Below, piece after piece: positions 53,176 through 61,819 of a stretch of 64,000 bases of DNA. The stretch's first letter is position 1. Every line of letters starts with the position of its first letter. This DNA comes from Craspedostauros australis (Eukaryota; Bacillariophyta; Bacillariophyceae; Mastogloiales; Achnanthaceae). The position numbers and the translations under genes were made by a program. The DNA is taken from the NCBI GenBank assembly GCA_026770025.1, contig JAMXDE010000035.1:186001-250000 (forward strand), given 5' to 3'. A model generated the notes under the pieces. The model ran no database searches and was not told the origin of the DNA. It saw only the letters and a list, made by a program, of their open reading frames with translations.

Positions 53176-55509
53176 ATGCCACCGAAAAAGTCCAAAGCAG
53201 CAGCAGCTGGAGCTGGAGATGCAGCAGCGAAGAATGGCGGCAACAAGAAGAAGCTCGCAAAGAAGAAGTCCAACGCGGGCGACAACTCGCAGCGCAGCAC
53301 GGGTCGAACGGGAGACAATTCGCAACGCAGCCGCACGGCCGACAACAGCGGTCGACAGCAGAAACGCAAGGCGGATGTGCGCAAGCGGGCCAGGAGCTTG
53401 GAGAACAAGTTCGGTTCGAGCGACGATGACTTGCAGCAGCAGCACAAACAGCAGCATCCACCGCCGCGCGCTCCCAAGCCAAATGCCAAGCAGCGGAAAC
53501 GGGCATTGGAATCGAGGTTCGGGAGCAAGTCGATGAACGGGTCGAATGACTTTGAAGAATCGATCTACATCACCGACTTCGACAACTACAACTCCGACTC
53601 GGAAGGGCAGGATGATTCCCTCAGTCTCACCGATCTCAAGAAGGGCGCAGCGAAGAGCAAGAAGAAAGGAGGCACTGCGGCGGCCAACAGAAACAAGAAG
53701 AAGAAGAGACCGCCAGGCAAGCAGAAGAGCGCCACGCAACCTCAGCGACGCAAGTCGGCGGACTTTTCAAAGACTCTCAAGAAATCAAAATCCAAGAGTG
53801 GCGACCTGCAGCACAGCCATTCGTCCAAGACGAGCGCCGACACCTACCCGTCCACGCAATCCGGCAGCCGACCCAACAACAATCACAGCTCCAACGGCCG
53901 TCTCTCGCCGACACCACCTGCGCATGTCAGACCCAAACCAGATCGCGGTCGTTCCGTCGCCTCCATGCCGGGTATTGGTGGTGGTGGTGGCAGCGTCGGG
54001 CCTTCGAGACCGAAGCGAGGCAGATCCACGGATCGATCGGTCGGTTCCTACGGCGATGCCAGAAGTGGGTCAAGACATGGGCGCGGCAGATCCATGGATC
54101 GGTCCGTGGCATCGCTGGGCAACAGCATGACGTACGTGGGTGGCGAGCCATCGAAGGGGCAACGATCGCGATCGCGCGGACCCGAGGAAATGTCGCAATT
54201 CGGAGGACCGTTGCGGCGCGCCAAATCGCGAGATCGGTTGATGGCTGATTCAACCTTTGGTCACGCGAGCACATCGCGTGGCTTCCAACGATCGCGTTCC
54301 ATGGACCATGGCATGGCGGCAGTTTCCAGATCCAATTTCAACGCTTCGGGCACCAACTTCAACGCGTCGGGCACCAACTTCAACGCATCCGGCACCAACT
54401 TCATGCGCCAACCATCCAAGTTTCACAACTCCTCGCGCGGTGGCCGCGTGCTGCAAACGTCGCGATCGTTCAACGGGCCACCGACCAACTTCCATGACAG
54501 CTTCGCCCCCAATCGTTCCATGCATGATGGCCGCCGTCGTTCCTTCGATGCCGGCCGCACCATCGCGAGCATGCCATCGCGGCGAGATATGTACGGACCG
54601 CACAGCGCCATGGGCAAATCCACGTCGTCCGGCTTTGGCGGTCCGGAGCAATTCCGACGCCAAGGCAGCTTCCACGGTCCGCCGCCACATGCGATGGCGC
54701 AGCGGCCGCGCCGTTTGCGCTACCTGCGCTACCGAAGGGAGGACATCAAAGCGCCACCCAAGTCGCTCGTCATCATCTGGATCGTCGTCTCCGTCGAGCT
54801 CGTCCTCGATCTCGTCACGACCATCATCGCCTTCCTCGCCCTCGTGCAGGATTCCGAGTGCTGCGGCAGCACCATCGATCTGGGTTCGTGGCCCTTGGGC
54901 ATCACCATCCCCTTCTTCATCCTCATCCTCGCCGAGCTCTGCTTCCTAGCGCGCGCCATCAAATTGACCCTGTGTCCCGATCTGCACAACCCGTCCGACA
55001 AGGGCACGGTGAGCTGGCTGTGCCGCTGTCTGCAATGGAACGCCAAGACGCTCTTCACGTTCATCAACTTCATGGTCCTCATCAATCCCTTCTTCGGTTC
55101 CGTCGTGGCGTGGATGCTGCTCTACCAATCCGACAAGAACGAGTCCTTCCTCGTCCTCGGCCTCGAGGCGGCGTCCCTGCTGCTGCACTTCGTCTCCATC
55201 TGGCTCGAAGGCGACGAGCAGACCATCTGCTCCTTGGTCCTGCACTGCGTCCCCGTCGTGCCCTTCTTCGTCTCCGTCATCGTCATCCTCATCTACCTCA
55301 ACCAGGGCGGCGTCTGCTACCTCGTCGAGGAATCCCTGTTCTGGTACTCCGGCTGCCAGCTGTGTCCCAACGGCAGTCCGCCGACACCCGATGGATTCTG
55401 TCAGATTGGCAACACGACGAACGCCACCTTCGTCAGTTCCGACACGGTCGATCTCGTCTTTGGCGAGTACTGTTCCGAGTCGGAGAATTTCTGTTTCTTT
55501 GATTATTAG
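53176..55509 (+). CDS. Five-helix membrane protein with a long basic disordered N-terminal region
   Basis: A 777-residue single-exon protein of no recognised family. Residues 1-515 are Lys/Arg/Ser-rich and disordered: KKSK and NKKKKR clusters, SKTLKKSKSKSGD, repeated RGRSxDRSVxS units, and three perfect copies of an eight-residue repeat NFNASGTN near 390-412. Residues about 530-720 carry five hydrophobic helices (starting SLVIIWIVVSVELVLDLVTT, then GITIPFFILILAELCFLA, TLFTFINFMVLINPFFGS, FLVLGLEAASLLLHFVSI and CVPVVPFFVSVIVILIYL). The C-terminal tail is Cys-rich (GCQLCPNGSPPTPDGFC ... CSESENFCFFDY), likely luminal or extracellular with disulphides. There is no N-terminal signal peptide, so the basic domain is probably cytosolic. 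ATG at 53176 is the first in frame. Confidence 0.8.
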   Translation: MPPKKSKAAAAGAGDAAAKNGGNKKKLAKKKSNAGDNSQRSTGRTGDNSQRSRTADNSGRQQKRKADVRKRARSLENKFGSSDDDLQQQHKQQHPPPRAPKPNAKQRKRALESRFGSKSMNGSNDFEESIYITDFDNYNSDSEGQDDSLSLTDLKKGAAKSKKKGGTAAANRNKKKKRPPGKQKSATQPQRRKSADFSKTLKKSKSKSGDLQHSHSSKTSADTYPSTQSGSRPNNNHSSNGRLSPTPPAHVRPKPDRGRSVASMPGIGGGGGSVGPSRPKRGRSTDRSVGSYGDARSGSRHGRGRSMDRSVASLGNSMTYVGGEPSKGQRSRSRGPEEMSQFGGPLRRAKSRDRLMADSTFGHASTSRGFQRSRSMDHGMAAVSRSNFNASGTNFNASGTNFNASGTNFMRQPSKFHNSSRGGRVLQTSRSFNGPPTNFHDSFAPNRSMHDGRRRSFDAGRTIASMPSRRDMYGPHSAMGKSTSSGFGGPEQFRRQGSFHGPPPHAMAQRPRRLRYLRYRREDIKAPPKSLVIIWIVVSVELVLDLVTTIIAFLALVQDSECCGSTIDLGSWPLGITIPFFILILAELCFLARAIKLTLCPDLHNPSDKGTVSWLCRCLQWNAKTLFTFINFMVLINPFFGSVVAWMLLYQSDKNESFLVLGLEAASLLLHFVSIWLEGDEQTICSLVLHCVPVVPFFVSVIVILIYLNQGGVCYLVEESLFWYSGCQLCPNGSPPTPDGFCQIGNTTNATFVSSDTVDLVFGEYCSESENFCFFDY

Positions 55510-56020
55510 CGTCATACCAGTTGGATGGATAGGAGCATTAGGTAAACAAAACATTTCAGAATCGATCATAGACACACAGAGCAAACGTGTGTGTGTGTGC
55601 GTGTGAGAGAGAGTGCCATTCTATTTGCGGTTTTGGGTGGACAGCGACAACAACGGCAATGCTGAAGTCCCCCCTCCAAAATGTGGCTTTGAGAATATTG
55701 CCATGACTTGTGTTCAATCATTCGTGGGAGAAGCGGTGGATGTCCAATAATATTTTGAATACGATTTGAATGAAGCTTGCTGGAACGAAACCATTCCGTT
55801 TTGGCATCCAAACAAGACGAACGGAATGGGATCGCCATTGCAACATCAGCCACAGGCTGAGTCCATTGTCCCTACTGTCAAACTGCACGACATCACAGTG
55901 GCTGAGCACAATTGTATGAGTCCCAACGTTTTGTATAATATCATAGCATAAAGTGTTGGTTTACAGCCGAATAAATGGGTTGGCAATGTGATATTGCGTT
56001 GTCGTTGTCATCAATACTCT
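55510..56020. other. Shared 3' region of two convergent genes
   Basis: Lies between the stop of the membrane protein (plus) and the stop of the terminal oxidase (minus). It contains a (GT/GA) simple-sequence patch near 55586-55612. No gene seen. Confidence 0.6.
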
Positions 56021-56986
56021 CTAGTCCTTCTTGGAAGGCTCCGCTTCCGTCGACTGGACGAGGCTGTTGGCGCAGCCCTGCATGTCACCGTACTGCACCA
56101 GATTGCACAGCGTCTTCCAATGCTCCTTCTCGTCATCCCTCACGTTGACAAAGACATCGTAGAGGCTTTCCAGCTTGGGACGGCGGGCCGAGAAATCTCC
56201 ATTCTCGTCGGCCTCCTTGACGGTGCAGAACAGATCGAAGAGGAACGGATTGTCGTCGACGTAGTACTTCTGCGCGATCTCCGGCACGGGACGCGACTTG
56301 AGCATCTCCTCGTGCTCCACGAGGTACTTGCTGTAGGTGTTGAAGGCGTGATCCTCGATGAGCTCCGACAGATGATACGCGGCGTCCTCGGACCACGCGT
56401 AGACGAGCACGACGTACCAGTAGTAGAAGAAGGCCATGGTCTGGGCCAGCACGCGATCGACGGGGCTGCTGTTGCCGCCCAGCGATTCCATGATGAGGAG
56501 ATGGTGCAGCTCGTTGTCGGCCTCGGCGTAGTGCGTGCGCATCTTGTCGCCCAGATCGCGTTCGCCGAACGTCTCGCGCAGATGCAGGACGGAGAGGTAG
56601 GCGAAGTAGGGCACGCGGGCGACGGTTTCGAGCACGTAGAAGCGTGCGAAATCGCGATCCGTGCCGCGCACGGGGTAGATGAGGCAGATGAGCTCGTAGA
56701 CGGAGTCGATGACGATCTTGTTGAAGGCGTAGACGCGGTCGTCCATCTTGTTGGCGATCTTGCGGGTGGCGTCGGAGACGGACGCGGTGGTCTTGTCGAT
56801 GATGTCGGAGACGGACGCGGCGGTCGATTTTTGGGGCGATGGGTCGACGGCGTGCAATGCCGATGGCAGTCCATGGCGGCCGATGGTGCTGACGGGATGG
56901 GCCGCGATCGGGGTTCGGACCTGGAAGGCGGAGGTCGTCGACGACAGCAGGAACAGCGCGAGGCTGGTGGTTGATGCGAGCTTCAT
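56021..56986 (-). CDS. PTOX: Plastid terminal oxidase (PTOX, alternative-oxidase family)
   Basis: A single-exon protein of 321 residues. The N-terminus is a signal peptide ending in SSTTSAF-Q, the diatom plastid import site. The di-iron oxidase core is complete: VLETVARVPYFAYL (Glu 119), NELHHLLIMESLGG (Glu 159, His 162), IEDHAFNTYSKYL (Glu 211) and NVRDDEKEHWKTL (Glu 286, His 289). The 'ARVPYFAYLSVLHL', 'GGNS', 'NPFLFDLF' and 'LESLYDVFVNVRDDE' blocks are the plastid rather than the mitochondrial form. PTOX oxidises plastoquinol and reduces oxygen to water, acting in chlororespiration, carotenoid synthesis and as a safety valve in strong light. It diverges from the LON-like plastid gene, and a TGACGTCA site lies 77 bases upstream of its ATG. 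Confidence 0.93.
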   Translation of the reverse strand: MKLASTTSLALFLLSSTTSAFQVRTPIAAHPVSTIGRHGLPSALHAVDPSPQKSTAASVSDIIDKTTASVSDATRKIANKMDDRVYAFNKIVIDSVYELICLIYPVRGTDRDFARFYVLETVARVPYFAYLSVLHLRETFGERDLGDKMRTHYAEADNELHHLLIMESLGGNSSPVDRVLAQTMAFFYYWYVVLVYAWSEDAAYHLSELIEDHAFNTYSKYLVEHEEMLKSRPVPEIAQKYYVDDNPFLFDLFCTVKEADENGDFSARRPKLESLYDVFVNVRDDEKEHWKTLCNLVQYGDMQGCANSLVQSTEAEPSKKD

Positions 56987-57062
56987 GGTGGTGTTGTTGC
57001 TATTGCTATTGCTACTGTTGCTACTGCGACTATTGTTATTGCTTTGTGTTGCAGGTTTGAGA

Positions 57063-57070
57063 TGACGTCA
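57063..57070. promoter_or_regulatory. TGACGTCA palindrome (CRE/bZIP-type site)
   Basis: Perfect 8-base palindrome 77 bases upstream of the PTOX start codon. It matches the TGACGT/ACGTCA elements described in CO2- and light-responsive diatom promoters. Confidence 0.55.
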
Positions 57071-57443
57071 AATTGTGAGCAATGCTGGAGGCCTCCGATT
57101 GCCAACGAGTGTTGAGGATGATGTCGTTGCTACTGATGCTTTGACGTTGTAAGAACGCCAGGGGAAGTTGGTCGTGCGCAACAAACAGTGAACTGAATCT
57201 GTGCACCGTCCAGGCTGATGTGTGTGGTGACGGTCGTTCGAAACGAAGATCGTACACCACAAGGAACACGTTCGCGTGGAATGGCGTAGAATCTGCCATC
57301 AAACTCGTACAAGCAGAAAGTATCTTTTGATGCCTTCTCGATTTGCGTGGTGTGCCAAAACACGCATCGAAACGTGAACGTGTTGAACTGCATGCGTGGG
57401 TGATTGAAGGTTTCGCATTCCATGGAACATCGCGAACAGGAGA

Positions 57444-57462
57444 TGACGTCATGACGACGTCA
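57444..57462. promoter_or_regulatory. TGACGTCA palindrome followed by TGACGACGTCA
   Basis: A perfect TGACGTCA (57444-57451) is directly followed by an imperfect copy ending in ACGTCA (57457-57462), making a double site near the middle of the divergent region. Confidence 0.55.
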
Positions 57463-57561
57463 CCAACACGAACATGTTTCGAAGAAGGGTGACATGATCG
57501 GACAAGTCGACAGAAACGAAAGTTCACTCCAAGGAATCGAAAGAGTTGACACTTTTTTGGT

Positions 57562-57569
57562 GACGTCAC
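57562..57569. promoter_or_regulatory. TGACGTCA palindrome (third site)
   Basis: Perfect palindrome about 410 bases upstream of the LON-like start codon, flanked as GGTGACGTCACGC. Confidence 0.5.
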
Positions 57570-57975
57570 GCTATCCGGAATATGCAATTCATCCAATCAA
57601 AAGCGTGGAATCGGTGTGACAACACAATGTCATCAAATTCCGATGGACAATACACGCACGCACGTCACATCACAACTCGGCCCAACGTTCTGCAACGCAA
57701 CATGGTGAAACGGAGCTACGCTTCGCAGAAACCGCAAAGTGGCAGCGGAAGGTGAGTTGTGAGCGGTGAGTGATGCGCGAGGACTTCGAGGACGCATGAA
57801 TGAATGCATCGATGGATGGACAGATCAATGAATGGGTGGATGAGTGGGAAGCGTTGCATCGAAGTGCCAATCGAAGGCACCAAGACAGAAACAGATACTG
57901 TTCCACACATAGCAACGGCCCATCTTTCGCCCACATAGTCGCATCAACACATCAACGCATCGACCAAGCTTGACA

Positions 57976-59898
57976 ATGCTCCTGCGACGAAGGCCAACCA
58001 AGCCGACCACGGGCATGCCTGCTCATCTGCCGTCACTTCTGACGATGACGATGACGATGACGATGGCGGCGATGGTACTCATACTGTCACACCATGTTCA
58101 GCACAGCGCCGCATTCATTGTTCCTCACCAGCATCAGCAGCAGCTGCGAACCTTCCAACCCTTCCAATCTCAGCAGCACCACGCCAACTACCACCACCAC
58201 CACCACCACCATCATCATCATCATAGTCGCACCAACCCGCTCTTCTATCAGACCTTCCCAGGCATCGACGATGACAACAGCAATGACAACAAGTCATCCA
58301 AGAACGGTAACAACGGTAACAACGGTAACAACAACAACAACGGTAACAACAACAACAACAACAGCAACAAAAAGAAGCAGGCATCGGCGACCAGAATACA
58401 AATCCCCGTCGTCGGTCCCATCCTGCAGGCGCCACCGTTGCTCGTCGGCAGCGAGCTGATCCTGGATCCGCCGACGCCGTTGCAATGGAAGACGATCGAG
58501 GAATGCGTCCAAATTCACAACGACAGAGACGAGCAGCTGATGGACACCGCCGTCAAGGCCACCGTCGATGCGGCACCGCTCGTGGCCATCCTCGATCACC
58601 AATACGATGACAACGCCAACAGCAACTACCTCGCCGATGGACGATACGCCACGCTGGCTGCCATCGTCGGCATCTCCACGTCGTCGTCGGCCGCCACGAC
58701 GATTGACACGACCGACACAGCCAGCTTCCGCGAATCCCTCATGGGCGTGCATTCCGAATCCAACATGCTCAATTCGCAGGAAAGCCGCATTCGGTTGATC
58801 GGCATCGGACGTGCCAAGTTGCATCATTTTACCAATGAAGAAACGACGTTTGACGTCGTGTTTCGGGAACAGAAGGAAGCGGCGGCCGCGGCGGAAGGTG
58901 AGGATGAAGATGAAAACGAAGAAGACAATTCCGACCAGAACATACCGGAAGGCATGTCGCAAGAGGAACTGTGGCGTATGCAGCAGCGACAGCAGCAGCA
59001 ACAACAACGCGGCGGTGATCACATGTATGGCGATATCAACAATCCACAAAAGCAGGACAGCGATGAGGACGAGGATGATGACGACGACGCCATGTCGCAC
59101 ATGATCATTGACACCGAAAGCCGCATCCTCATGGCCGAGATGGATCTCCTCATGGACAACACCGATTCCAACCTCTCGCTCAATCACGCCATCTCCCAAA
59201 TGGCCACGTTGGCCAACCGCATCCATTTCCTGCATGCCGACCGCCAACGATACCTCAAGACCATCCAGGCCGCCGCCATCCGTTTGGAGTTGGCCTCCGA
59301 GCAGTGGGAGGACCTGGATGGCATCGGTCAGCTCTTTGCCGACAACGACGATGATGACAAGAAATCGCCGCCGCTGCCGCAACGTCTCGTCAACAGGAAC
59401 CGACAACGCGAGGCGTCGCCGCAAGTTCAGAAACAGCAGCAGAAGCTCAAATTGCGGTTGCAGACCCATTTCATCCAGCCCAATCAATCCAGATCCATCT
59501 CCAAATCGGCGCAGGAACTGCTGCAAAAGACCAACTACGGCATGGGATACTTGCCAACGTCGTACACAGCTGCCATGGCCCGCGGCGGCAACGCCAACAC
59601 GCAGCCTCTCACTGCCATGGTCCAGGTGCTGCTGGAAGAGCTGCGTCCGTACTATTCGCAAGAACAGCTCAAGTCGGAGTCGTTTGGCTACACCGCTCTT
59701 TCACTGGTGGCGCTATCCAGCTTGCAGTGCACCATCTCGACGCAGCAGCTATCGATGGCGCTGCAAACCACGGACACGGTCGAGCGTCTGGAATGGATCT
59801 TGGAATGGATGCAGGAGCATTCGAATGGATTGCAGGAAATTGCAGAAAGCCGCAAGCAGGAGCTGTTGGATTGTGGCGAACGCACAGACGATTTGTGA
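57976..59898 (+). CDS. Plastid-targeted protein with a LON N-terminal-like domain
   Basis: A 640-residue single-exon protein. After a short basic start, a hydrophobic stretch (MAAMVLILSHHVQHSAAF) ends in SAAF, a diatom plastid-import type site. Next come a poly-His/Gln stretch (58183-58235) and a poly-Asn stretch (about 58300-58372). The core, about residues 150-310 (SELILDPPTPLQWKTIEEC, APLVAILDHQYDD, RYATLAAIVGI, RIRLIGIGRAKLH), resembles the beta-rich LON substrate-binding domain, without the ATPase or protease parts. An acidic linker follows, then a helical C-terminus (NHAISQMATLANRIHFLHAD, LEWILEWMQEHSNGLQEI), as in CRBN- or Lon-N-type proteins. The LON assignment is by eye and moderate. 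The frame opens at a TTG at 57970; ATG at 57976 is used. Confidence 0.6.
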   Translation: MLLRRRPTKPTTGMPAHLPSLLTMTMTMTMAAMVLILSHHVQHSAAFIVPHQHQQQLRTFQPFQSQQHHANYHHHHHHHHHHHSRTNPLFYQTFPGIDDDNSNDNKSSKNGNNGNNGNNNNNGNNNNNNSNKKKQASATRIQIPVVGPILQAPPLLVGSELILDPPTPLQWKTIEECVQIHNDRDEQLMDTAVKATVDAAPLVAILDHQYDDNANSNYLADGRYATLAAIVGISTSSSAATTIDTTDTASFRESLMGVHSESNMLNSQESRIRLIGIGRAKLHHFTNEETTFDVVFREQKEAAAAAEGEDEDENEEDNSDQNIPEGMSQEELWRMQQRQQQQQQRGGDHMYGDINNPQKQDSDEDEDDDDDAMSHMIIDTESRILMAEMDLLMDNTDSNLSLNHAISQMATLANRIHFLHADRQRYLKTIQAAAIRLELASEQWEDLDGIGQLFADNDDDDKKSPPLPQRLVNRNRQREASPQVQKQQQKLKLRLQTHFIQPNQSRSISKSAQELLQKTNYGMGYLPTSYTAAMARGGNANTQPLTAMVQVLLEELRPYYSQEQLKSESFGYTALSLVALSSLQCTISTQQLSMALQTTDTVERLEWILEWMQEHSNGLQEIAESRKQELLDCGERTDDL

Positions 59899-61819
59899 AG
59901 TGGCGATGCAACACAGTGGAACGCAATGCAACGCGACGCGACACGACGATGATGGATTAATTGAGGCACATATAATTGTAGTAGAGCAATGCTTCAGTAC
60001 CACGATTATGTATGATCCACGATGCGATACAAACAACTTGCTTGTATTCGATGTACATGATGAGGATGATACTGCCAAGAGAAACAATTCTTTGTAGCTG
60101 TTGTCGCTGTGCTAGGTGTCTCGCCAATCCCGTCCATTCCTGTTTCCATACCATGTGTTTGGTATCTCAAGTCAAACGAATGTAGATATCGGGAGAGTCC
60201 CAATTCTTGACGATCTGCTGGACTGTTCCACGGTACCGCCTCCAACCCAACCGACGAACAGAGAGTTGCGATTGCTGCATGGATGGGAACATCCACGCTA
60301 CCATTCTGACACGACGCACTCGACGCTCACATGTGTTTGGAAGGTGCATCGCGGAGCGCCTACACCAAGTGACGAAGACTCTCGATGAACTTGAAGACAA
60401 TTGCGAACGTGGGTGACAACTCCTGCAATTATGTGTCTGAAGTACGAAGGCTACCAATGGGGATGCTATCCATTCATCGACGAACCAGAATTTATGTGAC
60501 TGAAGAGGAATTGTTATGTGCATGGGGACGTTGTCGAGGCTGTGATACAATTGCAATTAGGGTAGAGATGACAAGTTGCGAAGGTGTGAGGTTCAGCGAT
60601 TGTTCGCCCATCGTGACAGGACCAGTTTCCAGACATTGTTTCTCCTCCCAGCCCACGCTTCAACATCTTTGTTGTTTTTCTCAGTGCTTCTCTGGGTGCA
60701 TCACATCCATAATGAATTTGAAAGAGCAGATTTGCGCCGAGATCAACAACAAAGAGGTCCGCATTTATCGCATCGCATCGTATCGCATCGTATGTTATGG
60801 TGTGGTTTTGTGTCCTACACTGTGGTGTTATATGCACCATGCAAATGGGCGTGCTGTTCCCTCCATCACATGATAGCTTCAAATCTGGGTCTTGCTTCGC
60901 GTCTTCACCAAGGAAGGTTCAGGTCCGTCGGCAGCTGGGGAAGCCATCGCGTGGAAGGCTGGCCGATTCAGCAAGGAACAAACGCACACGAGCCATACGA
61001 AGAGGTATCACATCCATAATCGGATGACATTGGACTTTCTCATGCTGCTGGAAAGCTTGCTGCAGAATTCTACCCTTGCACATTGCCAACTCAGAGGACG
61101 CAACCTCCGATGCCGAGAATCAAAGTGAAGCCTCCCAAGAAGCAAACCCGAATTACACCACAGAGATGGCCAACCACCAAGCAAACATTCGCAGCAAGGC
61201 TTGCAATGCGATGCGATGCGCACCAGCGTTCGACTCTAATACGACCACATCTGGCGCAGGAGGACGGTGGAAGCCTTCATTCATCTGCGGCATGGCATCA
61301 ACGCACGTCGCGGTGTTCATCGCTTGTCGGCCCGCTCCGCCCCGCCGCTCGAGAAATCATTTGTCCTCCTCCAAAACCGATCTTGTCAGTCTCATAAAAC
61401 CAATCGACCACCAGATTGCAAGACATCACATCACCACAGAACAGACAACAGCCAACAGCCGTTAACCAACAACCATCGCAAGGTGAGCACAGGTCAATCC
61501 GAGGCTGAAGAGACGACGAGCTATCCAAAGACGCTACGGATCCTCACCCTGTCTTCCCATGACAATACCAGACTCGCACTAGGCAACATCTTGCTGTCGA
61601 ATCCTCCAACTCTACCAACCTTCATTGACTCACGCTTTTCCTTCCATATCGACGTTCCTTTCGCATGCACACCTCGTCGAATCATCGCAACGTCCTGCTG
61701 ATTGCACAATCTATCTGTGCTCTATTCGGATTCAACGCGAACTTGGCGCACACACAATTGATCCAACCACTCTCGTTACGACAACGGCAACGGCAACGAC
61801 AACGACAACGACAGCAACC
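59899..61819. other. Long intergenic region without a supported gene
   Basis: Many short frames on both strands (for example 60385-60873 plus, 60167-60556 minus, 61076-61465 plus) contain protein-like fragments but no recognisable domain and no coherent splice model. The last 50 bases are a GACAAC/GGCAAC repeat leader in front of the ATG at 61820. Confidence 0.45.

Larger units (their letters stand above)
56987..57975. promoter_or_regulatory. Divergent promoter region of two plastid-protein genes
   Basis: Both flanking genes, PTOX (minus) and the LON-like protein (plus), encode plastid-targeted proteins and start from this 989-base region. It contains three perfect TGACGTCA palindromes and an extra ACGTCA, listed separately. 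A CTATTG/GCTATT-type repeat lies in the PTOX leader (56998-57045). No gene is seen inside; the minus-strand frame at 57036-57596 has no family. Confidence 0.55.
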
